Shown here: one piece after another, positions 17,327 through 24,672 of the stretch
Layout of the letters: every line of letters begins with the position of its first letter
Position numbering within the stretch: position 1 is the stretch's first letter
Notes under the pieces: generated by a model
Told to the model about the DNA's origin: nothing
What the model saw: the letters and a program-made list of their open reading frames with translations, nothing else
The model's database searches: none
Translations under genes and position numbers: made by a program
From: Clostridiales bacterium
GTDB lineage: Bacteria > Bacillota > Clostridia > Christensenellales > Aristaeellaceae
DNA: 64,000 bases
NCBI GenBank assembly: GCA_004556395.1
Contig: SFHK01000005.1
Span: 3,381-67,380, forward strand
Reading direction: 5' to 3'

Positions 17327-18648
17327 CTCGATTTATGCTCCCAGAAGTTCTCCGGCTTCTCCGTCTCCGCGGTCTCCGCCGGCTTGTTCTCTTCCTCGTC
17401 GTCCTCGTCGTCGTCCGGACGATGCAGACCCTTGCCGACCTCCGCGCCCTCAATGCGCGGGTTCAGATAGCGGTCAAACAGGTCGTTGGCATACGACGCG
17501 TACACAAAGCCGGTCAGCGAGAAGCCGATCAGACCGTACAGCAGCACCAGAATCATCATGCTGATCTGCGGATAGGGCACGAAGAACACCAGCAGCACCG
17601 GCACAACCAGCGAGCCCAGCAGAATCACAAAGGAAATCGGCAGGCGCGCCACAACCATAATGGCGCTGTTGCGGATGAGCTGAGAAAGCTTCATGTCGTA
17701 GGTGACCATCATCGGGAAGATGACTTCGTTGATCATCCACCACACGATCAGCAGAACGACCATCAGCATCTGCGGAATCACGAAGAACACGCCGCGGCTG
17801 CTGGCCATATCGCCGTAAAACACATACGCGATGTACGCAAGGAACAGCGAAAGGCCGTTCAGCAGGCCGACCACCAGACCCTGCTTCCAGTTTTCCTTGA
17901 TGGACGCCTTGTAATCCTGCCACATGAAGGCATGCTCGTCGCGCGCCCAGTTGCGCAGAATGTACATCTGGCCGGTGGAGCCGATGCCCGCCAGACCCAT
18001 CATCGGAATCATGACCAGCAGCAGCATGGAAATATTGGAAAGCAGCGCGCTTCTGCGATAGCTGTTATACTCCTTCCACGTTTCCTGATAGTCGCTCTTC
18101 AGCGTCTCCATGAACGCCTCGTCCGCCGCGTAATCGCGGTATTCCTGCTGCTTGGCGATCTTCGCTTCGAGTTCTTCCTTCTGCTTCGTCAGCTCTTCCA
18201 CCGTCGCGGGACGCTCGGTTTCCTCGCCGCCCTCGACTACCGGCGCTTCCTTGACCATGATGGTCTCGCCGGCCTCAATCTTCGCGATTTTGGCGTTCAC
18301 ATCACCAAGCTCATACTCGAGCTCCGCCGTGTTCTGCGCTTCGTTCTGGATGGCGTTGTACAGGTCGTACTTCTCGATGTACGCCTCGTAGGCCGCCTTC
18401 ATTTCCGCACCGCCCAGCTTGTACGCCTCGTCGGTGGCGTACATCGTCAGCGTCTGATAGTTAATGAACAGCCAGATGATCATCGGGAGCAGGAACACGA
18501 CATGAAGCAGATTCAAGCCGACCATCGACGAAAACCGTACCCGCAGCGTGGTAAAAAAAAGCTGCTTGCGCGTCGTCGGCATCTGATCCACCGTGTAATC
18601 GCCCTTGCCGGCCTTTCCATAAAAGTAGTTGTTCATCAATCCGGCCAT
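17323..18648 (-). CDS. DUF624/YesL-like membrane protein with coiled-coil insertion
   Basis: A 441-residue membrane protein with about six transmembrane helices. The part from WQDYKASIKENWKQG onwards resembles DUF624 (YesL) proteins, which occur with carbohydrate transport genes. Between the first helix (about 43-65) and the second (about 200-225) lies a charged segment of about 120 residues predicted to form a coiled coil (VEELTKQKEELEAKIAKQQ). A very acidic tail (DDDEDDEEE) ends the protein. GGAGGG lies 6 bases before the ATG. Its function is unknown. Confidence 0.65.
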   Translation of the reverse strand: MAGLMNNYFYGKAGKGDYTVDQMPTTRKQLFFTTLRVRFSSMVGLNLLHVVFLLPMIIWLFINYQTLTMYATDEAYKLGGAEMKAAYEAYIEKYDLYNAIQNEAQNTAELEYELGDVNAKIAKIEAGETIMVKEAPVVEGGEETERPATVEELTKQKEELEAKIAKQQEYRDYAADEAFMETLKSDYQETWKEYNSYRRSALLSNISMLLLVMIPMMGLAGIGSTGQMYILRNWARDEHAFMWQDYKASIKENWKQGLVVGLLNGLSLFLAYIAYVFYGDMASSRGVFFVIPQMLMVVLLIVWWMINEVIFPMMVTYDMKLSQLIRNSAIMVVARLPISFVILLGSLVVPVLLVFFVPYPQISMMILVLLYGLIGFSLTGFVYASYANDLFDRYLNPRIEGAEVGKGLHRPDDDEDDEEENKPAETAETEKPENFWEHKSR

Positions 18649-18699
18649 CGTAAACCCTCCGCTCGTCAGTTTCGCGCTTTCCCCGCGCGTACTTGCATC

Positions 18700-18728
18700 A
18701 TTATATCATGAAAAACCGCGCTTGGCAA
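18700..18728 (-). promoter_or_regulatory. Sigma-A promoter of the DUF624-methyltransferase-Hsp33-TPR operon
   Basis: On the minus strand TTGCCA (18723-18728), 17 bases, TATAAT (18700-18705). The predicted start near 18693 lies 45 bases before the membrane protein ATG. No further strong promoter was seen until the end of the zinc-ribbon gene, so this may drive six genes. Confidence 0.75.
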
Positions 18729-18762
18729 TCGGCCGCACCCTTCTCATTTCGACAAAATTCCT

Positions 18763-19317
18763 TCATTTTTCCCGCGCGTCAAGGCTTTCAATGGTTTTAC
18801 CATCGGCGAGAGTTTTCAGTTCGAAGCAGCCCTTATACAGCGTCATATAGGTACGCGCGCTTCCGGCCTTGGGGAGAGAGATAGAGCCGGGGTTTAAGTA
18901 GGTGAAATTCTCGTGCGCGCGCATGGCGGGGATATGCGTATGGCCGCACAGGAGGATGTCGCCCGCGTTCAATGGCGGCGGATTATCCTCATTGGCGTGG
19001 TGACCGTGCGTGGCGAAGATGGTCACGCCGTCTATGGAAAGGCAGGCGTATTCCGCCATCACCGGGAACGCCAGCACCATCTGATCCACCTCCGCCTCGC
19101 AGTTGCCGCGGACGCAGAGCAGCTGCTCCCTGTGCGCGTTCAGAAGCGCGATGACCGCTTTGGGATTATAGCCGTCCGGCAGGTCGTTGCGCGGCCCATG
19201 GTACAGAAGGTCGCCAAGCAGAAGAATCTTATCCGGCTTTTCATCCGCCACGCGCTCAAAAAGCGTTTCGGCATACAGAATCGAACCGTGAATATCCGAC
19301 GCAATCAGCAGCTTCAT
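18763..19317 (-). CDS. yfcE: YfcE/MJ0936-family metallophosphodiesterase
   Basis: A 184-residue calcineurin-like phosphoesterase. Metal ligands are in ASDIHGS, LLGDLLYHG, VRGNCE, THGH and CGHTHIP. The family hydrolyses phosphodiesters; the cellular substrate is not settled. I start at the ATG before KLLIASDIHGS because the motif begins there and a GGGGGTG ribosome site lies 9 bases upstream. That ribosome site is part of the 3' arm of a terminator hairpin. Confidence 0.88.
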   Translation of the reverse strand: MKLLIASDIHGSILYAETLFERVADEKPDKILLLGDLLYHGPRNDLPDGYNPKAVIALLNAHREQLLCVRGNCEAEVDQMVLAFPVMAEYACLSIDGVTIFATHGHHANEDNPPPLNAGDILLCGHTHIPAMRAHENFTYLNPGSISLPKAGSARTYMTLYKGCFELKTLADGKTIESLDAREK

Positions 19318-19319
19318 AT

Positions 19320-19372
19320 AAAAAAGCACCCCCGTTTTCACTACGATACGTGTATCGTAATCAAAACGGGGG
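19320..19372 (-). terminator. Terminator hairpin overlapping the yfcE ribosome site
   Basis: A near-perfect 44-base hairpin: CCCCCGTTTT and TACGATAC pair with GTATCGTA and AAAACGGGGG. On the minus strand TGCTTTTTTAT follows, a good U-tract. It sits just after the Spo0A-like gene. The last arm (AACGGGGGTG) doubles as the ribosome site of yfcE, so transcripts that read through would have that site hidden in the stem. Confidence 0.85.
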
Positions 19373-19383
19373 CCGATGTCAAG

Positions 19384-20121
19384 TCAATTCTTCATTGTCT
19401 GCACGCAGGCGTGCGCCAAGCAGGCAATCAGCCGACCGGCCGTGGGACGTCCGTCCGCCAGCGCCGAATCGCTGATCACCGCCGCATAGCTCTGGATGCC
19501 GCCGTTCTGCCACGCGGTCTGAATGGCCGTGCGAATCGCGCGCTCCACGCCCGACGGCGTCGCGCCCAGCCGCAGCGCTACCTCCGGATACAGCCGGCCG
19601 GACAGGGCGTGCACATACGACGCGTCTTCGATGCACAGCGCGACCGCGGTTTCCAGATAGCGATAGCCCTTCATCGACGGCGCGACGCCGATCCGCCTCA
19701 GCACGCCGGCAATCACGTCCGCCGGGCCGATGGACTCGCTCGCATCCGTCTGCTCCGCAAGCAGGCAGATTCGCTTATACAGCAGATGGCTGTCCGCAGG
19801 CTTCAGCATGTAATAGCTCGCTCCGAGCGCCATCGTCCGTTCCACCAGCGAATCCCGGCAGAAGTTCGACAGCACCAGCATCTTCGGATGCACGCCGCGC
19901 ATATCGTGAACCGCCTCCAATACGCCCAGACCGTCCACATTCTTCAGCGCCAGCCCCGTCATTACTACGTCGGCACGTACATGGGACAATAACGCCAGCA
20001 GCTCCGCGCCATCCGCCGTTGAGCCCACCACGTTAATGCCGTCCATCCGGCGCAGTTCGGAGACATACTTGCCAAGCGTATTTCGATCGCCGTCCGCGAC
20101 TACGAGATTGACATGTTTCAT
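19384..20121 (-). CDS. Spo0A-family transcription factor with degenerate receiver
   Basis: A 245-residue protein that aligns with Spo0A along its whole length. The C-terminal DNA-binding domain is well kept (MKGYRYLETAV, LYPEVALRLGATPSGVERAIRTAI about 178-200, then AW). In the receiver, Asp10, Ser85 and Lys107 are present, but position 56, the phosphoacceptor Asp of Spo0A, is Gly (ADVVMTGLALKNVDG), the second acidic residue (Asp11) is also Gly, and the following Met-Pro is Leu-Lys. Phosphorelay control as in Bacillus is therefore unlikely. Its targets may still be 0A-like boxes. A canonical Spo0A may exist elsewhere. Confidence 0.85.
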   Translation of the reverse strand: MKHVNLVVADGDRNTLGKYVSELRRMDGINVVGSTADGAELLALLSHVRADVVMTGLALKNVDGLGVLEAVHDMRGVHPKMLVLSNFCRDSLVERTMALGASYYMLKPADSHLLYKRICLLAEQTDASESIGPADVIAGVLRRIGVAPSMKGYRYLETAVALCIEDASYVHALSGRLYPEVALRLGATPSGVERAIRTAIQTAWQNGGIQSYAAVISDSALADGRPTAGRLIACLAHACVQTMKN

Positions 20122-20156
20122 CCGCGATTCACCTTCCCCGATTTCTCACGGGTACT

Positions 20157-20185
20157 ATTATATACGTTTCTATTACAAAAGTAAA
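20157..20185 (-). promoter_or_regulatory. Promoter of the Spo0A-like gene
   Basis: On the minus strand TTTACT (20180-20185), 17 bases, TATAAT (20157-20162). The 219-base gap between this gene and the oxidoreductase operon is AT-rich around the promoter and otherwise holds only the terminator of the upstream operon. Confidence 0.65.
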
Positions 20186-20301
20186 TACTTTTGCGTCGAT
20201 TTTCCGCTAATAATCTACACTTATGGTAACTTTTTGTACAATCTTTTTTCACCTCTCCGGCAGAAGCGCCAAACCGCCACCTGAAATCAAATAAATGCAC
20301 A

Positions 20302-20332
20302 CAAAAGCGGCGGAGGACGCATCCCCCGCCGC
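20302..20332 (-). terminator. Terminator of the Leu T-box operon
   Basis: GCGGCGGGGGATG pairs with the inverted sequence ending CCTCCGCCGC and is followed by TTTTGTG on the minus strand, 9 bases after the gamma-subunit stop codon. Confidence 0.8.
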
Positions 20333-20340
20333 AGGGCTTC

Positions 20341-20874
20341 TTACAGCTCGTAGCCCATCGCAATGGCCTTCCTATTCAATTCCACAAGGTTCTGCCGCTT
20401 GGCGGAAACGACCTTCTGGATGGTGCGGTCGATCGTGTCGTGCGGGAACAGGCCACTTTCCCTGAGCATCTTGCCCATCACGATCATGTTCGCCAGCGTG
20501 GACATGCCTGCTTCGTCGGCCAGCTTCGTCGCCGGAACGCCGAACGCCTTCACATCCGTGCGCTTTACCGCGCGCTCGATCAGCGAGGAATCGTAGAAGA
20601 TCATGCCGCCGGGCACAACCGCGTCCTCAAAGCGATCCAGCGACGGCAGGTTCATGGCGATCAGAATATCGGGATGCGGAACCAGCGGGCTGCCAATCGC
20701 GGTATCGGAGATGATCACCGAGCAGCTGGCCGTGCCGCCGCGCATTTCGGGGCCGTAGGAGGGCAGCCACGTGACCTCCTTGTTTTCCAGCAGTCCCTCA
20801 TAGGCGAGGAATTTTCCGGTGAACAGCACGCCCTGCCCGCCGAACCCGGAAATCAGAATGTTCGTCGTCTTCAT
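20341..20874 (-). CDS. 2-oxoacid:ferredoxin oxidoreductase, gamma subunit
   Basis: A 177-residue subunit with the family start NILISGFGGQGVLFTGK and the segment SYGPEMRGGTASCSVIIS. It belongs to the four-subunit 2-oxoisovalerate/2-oxoacid type enzymes, which interconvert branched-chain 2-oxo acids plus CoA with acyl-CoA, CO2 and reduced ferredoxin. The start overlaps the beta-subunit stop by 4 bases. It is the last gene of the Leu T-box operon. The branched-chain assignment rests on the neighbouring aminotransferase and on the Leu T-box; 2-oxoglutarate is an alternative substrate. Confidence 0.88.
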   Translation of the reverse strand: MKTTNILISGFGGQGVLFTGKFLAYEGLLENKEVTWLPSYGPEMRGGTASCSVIISDTAIGSPLVPHPDILIAMNLPSLDRFEDAVVPGGMIFYDSSLIERAVKRTDVKAFGVPATKLADEAGMSTLANMIVMGKMLRESGLFPHDTIDRTIQKVVSAKRQNLVELNRKAIAMGYEL

Positions 20875-21619
20875 TTTCCGGCCTCCTCGGCATATTTATC
20901 TTTGTAAACGCCCAGCGGATAGTAGGGAATCATGTTCTCCTCCAGCCACTTGAGCGCCTTGTCCGGCGTAAGCCCCCAGTTGGTCGGGCAGGTGGAAAGC
21001 ACCTCGATCAGCGAGAAGCCCTTGCCCTCCATCTGATAGTGGAACGCCTTCTGAATGGCGCGCTTCGCGTTGCGCACGTTCTTCACGTCATTCACCGCCA
21101 CGCGTTCCAGATACGTCGCGCCGGTCACGTTGCTCAGAAGTTCGCACACGCGCAGCGGATAGCCGACCGACTCGACCTTGCGGCCGTAGGGCGAGGTCTG
21201 CGTGACCTGCCCGGGCAGCGTCGTGGGCGCCATCTGTCCGCCGGTCATGCCGTAAATGGCGTTGTTGACGAAGATGATGGTGATGTTCTCGCCGCGCGCC
21301 GCGGAATGCACGGTCTCAGCGGTGCCGATGGCGGCCAGATCGCCGTCTCCCTGATAGGTGAACACGATGTTGTCCGGGTTGGCGCGCTTTACGCCCGTCG
21401 CGACAGCCGGCGCGCGGCCGTGCGCCGCCTCGACCATGTCGCAGTTAAAATAGTTATACGCAAATACCGAGCAGCCGACCGGCGCGATGCCGATGGTGCG
21501 GCCCTCGATGCCCAGCTCGTCAATGGCCTCGGCGACCAGACGATGGATAATGCCGTGCGTGCAGCCGGGACAATAGTGCAGCTTCACGTCCGCCAGCGCT
21601 TTCGGTCTTTCAAATACGA

Positions 21620-21623
<4 letters not shown>
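20871..21623 (-). CDS. 2-oxoacid:ferredoxin oxidoreductase, beta (TPP-binding) subunit
   Basis: A 250-residue thiamine-diphosphate-binding subunit. HYCPGCTHGIIHRL near the N-terminus, YQGDGDLAAIG (the GDG motif that begins the TPP/Mg site) and the following NNAIYGMTGGQMAPTT are diagnostic. Cys in CPGC and GCSVFAY are cluster or structural positions in the family. It shares 4-base overlaps with both the alpha and gamma genes. In the proposed pathway it carries the carboxylation chemistry in the reductive direction. Confidence 0.92.
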
Positions 21624-22690
<1,067 letters not shown>

Positions 22691-22699
22691 GAATCCACC

Positions 22700-22906
22700 C
22701 TACCTTTCCACCGTAATCACGCAGTCCGGGCACATAATGGCGCAGGAAGCGCAGCCTACGCACTTGTCCATCTCGTCCACCTTGGCGGGATGGTGTCCCA
22801 GCGCGTTGAGCTTTTCCTCGTCCAGCTTGACGATTTTCCTCGGACATGCGTTCACGCACAGTCCGCAGCCCTTGCACCGTTCTTCACGGAACGTTACTTT
22901 TGCCAT
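22700..22906 (-). CDS. 2-oxoacid:ferredoxin oxidoreductase, delta subunit (2[4Fe-4S] ferredoxin)
   Basis: A 68-residue ferredoxin-like protein with two CxxCxxCxxxCP motifs, CKGCGLCVNACP (about 11-22) and CVGCASCAIMCPDC (about 49-62). It passes electrons between the TPP subunits and ferredoxin. It is the first of the four oxidoreductase genes and lies 20 bases after the ATPase gene. Confidence 0.94.
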   Translation of the reverse strand: MAKVTFREERCKGCGLCVNACPRKIVKLDEEKLNALGHHPAKVDEMDKCVGCASCAIMCPDCVITVER

Positions 22907-22926
22907 GGTTTGCCTCCTCCCAATCG

Positions 22927-23592
22927 TTAAAAGATCGCCCAGTCCGTTCTGAAACGCAGACGAACAGGGATCAGGTTGTCGATGTCTGAAAGCGCGCCCG
23001 CCAGATCCTCCCGCGCACAGGTTCCCACAATGGGCAGTCCCGCGCGTTCGGAAAGCCGTCGCGCCCGTTCGAGCGCCGCGCGTATGTCCGCCGCCGTCGT
23101 TTCCGCGCCGAGGTTGGAATTGTTCAGGATTCCGGTAAACCGAAGCCCGGACGCGGCCTCCACCTCGCGCATAACGCCCAGCGCCGCCTCCGCCGTCTGC
23201 GTAAGCGGACGGTAGAAGTTCACGACGAAGCGCATGTCGTAATTGTTTTCCTCCCGAAGCGCCGGAGAAAGCCGTCCCAGCGCCAGCGCGCCGCGATCGT
23301 CGCCGCCCACGTCCACCACGGCGTGATACGCCCGGTCGTCCGTCACGCGGTACATCTCCGGCGGCAGCGCGGGTACGTCCACATTGCTGTTGGCATATGG
23401 CGACACGATGATCTCCACCCCGGCGCGATCGAGCTCGTCCTCGCTGTCACGGGTGCGGAAATACGGGTTCACGATGTCCAGATCGGCAATCAGCGTCTTC
23501 TGCCCGGCGCGCGCCAGCTCAAGCGCGTAATTCACCGCCAGATTCGTCTTTCCGCTCCCGTAGTGTCCGGCAAACAGCGTCACGCGCTTCAT
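22927..23592 (-). CDS. P-loop ATPase of the MinD/CobQ-like class
   Basis: A 221-residue P-loop protein starting MKRVTLFAGHYGSGKTNLA (Walker A, about 8-16), with DLDIVNPYFRTRD (about 38-50) as a switch I-like segment and VVDVGGDDRGA as Walker B. It resembles deviant Walker A ATPases of the MinD/CobB/ParA group. I know no function for it. Its position between the aminotransferase and the oxidoreductase genes, with a 4-base ATGA overlap on the upstream side, suggests a role in assembly or control of the iron-sulfur enzyme, but this is inference. Confidence 0.7.
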   Translation of the reverse strand: MKRVTLFAGHYGSGKTNLAVNYALELARAGQKTLIADLDIVNPYFRTRDSEDELDRAGVEIIVSPYANSNVDVPALPPEMYRVTDDRAYHAVVDVGGDDRGALALGRLSPALREENNYDMRFVVNFYRPLTQTAEAALGVMREVEAASGLRFTGILNNSNLGAETTAADIRAALERARRLSERAGLPIVGTCAREDLAGALSDIDNLIPVRLRFRTDWAIF

Positions 23593-24656
23593 TTCACAAT
23601 CTCCGTCCAGCCGAACGTATCCGGCCTGCGGCCCCACTGGATGCCGGTCAGTTCACCGTACAGCCTCTGCGTGATCGGGCCGATTTTGCCGCCGTTCACC
23701 ACGTAAGGCACGTCGTCCACGCTCAATTCGCCGATGGGCGAAACCACGGCGGCGGTGCCGCAGCCGAAGGCCTCCTCCAGCGTTCCGTTGCGCACGGCGT
23801 CCTCCAGCTCCTGAACGGACAGAAGCCGCTCCTCCACCGGCACGCCCCACGACTGCAGAAGCGCGATGCAGCTTCTGCGCGTGACGCCGGGCAGCACGCT
23901 GCCGGTCAGCTTGGGCGTGACCACCGTGCCGCTGATCTTGAACATGACGTTCATCGAGCCGACCTCTTCCACGTATTTGCGCTCCACGCCGTCCAGCCAC
24001 AGCACCTGCGCGAAGCCCTTCTGTTCGGCCTTCTCACCGGCGCGCATGGATGCGGCATAGTTGCCGCCGCACTTGGCGTAGCCGGTTCCGCCGCGCACCG
24101 CGCGCACGTCCTCGGTCTCAATCATGATGCGGACGGGGTTGACGCCTTCCTTATAATAGGAACCCGACGGCGACAGGATGATGACGAACATGGCCTTGTT
24201 CACCGTGTGCACGCCGAGGAAGGGATCGTTGCCGAACAGGAACGGACGGATGTACAGGCTGGTTCCCTCGGCGGAGGGCACCCAGTCGCGATCCAGATTG
24301 ATCAGCGCCTTGAGCGCCTTCAGCGCGAACTCGGGATCGAGCTTCGGCAGGCACAGGCGGTCGGCTGAATTGTTCATGCGCTCGAAGTTGTCCCACGGAC
24401 GGAACAGCTGGATTTCGCCATCCGGCCGGCGATAGGCCTTCAGTCCCTCGAAAATCTCCGCGCCGTAGTGCAGAACGGTCGCCGCGGGGGAAATGGCCAG
24501 ATCGCCGTAGGGTACGATTCGTGCGTCATGCCAGCCGTTTTCGCGGTCGTAATCCATCATGAACATGTGGTCGGTAAAGATCTTGCCGAAGCCGAGCGCC
24601 GACGCGTCAGTGGGCTTCGCCTTGGGCGACAGGTTCTTTTCAATGCGGATTTCCAT
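23589..24656 (-). CDS. ilvE: Branched-chain amino acid aminotransferase
   Basis: A 355-residue fold-type IV PLP enzyme. YGAEIFEGLKAYRRPDG, the lysine-containing GGTGYAKCGGNYAAS region and the C-terminal EEAFGCGTAAVVSPIGEL are those of the large (mitochondrial/Bacillus-like) IlvE group. It transfers the amino group from glutamate to the 2-oxo acids of Leu, Val and Ile. It follows the acyl-CoA synthetase fusion by 16 bases. In the proposed pathway it performs the last step for all three amino acids. Confidence 0.96.
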   Translation of the reverse strand: MEIRIEKNLSPKAKPTDASALGFGKIFTDHMFMMDYDRENGWHDARIVPYGDLAISPAATVLHYGAEIFEGLKAYRRPDGEIQLFRPWDNFERMNNSADRLCLPKLDPEFALKALKALINLDRDWVPSAEGTSLYIRPFLFGNDPFLGVHTVNKAMFVIILSPSGSYYKEGVNPVRIMIETEDVRAVRGGTGYAKCGGNYAASMRAGEKAEQKGFAQVLWLDGVERKYVEEVGSMNVMFKISGTVVTPKLTGSVLPGVTRRSCIALLQSWGVPVEERLLSVQELEDAVRNGTLEEAFGCGTAAVVSPIGELSVDDVPYVVNGGKIGPITQRLYGELTGIQWGRRPDTFGWTEIVK

Positions 24657-24672
24657 GAAATTCCCTCCCCTT

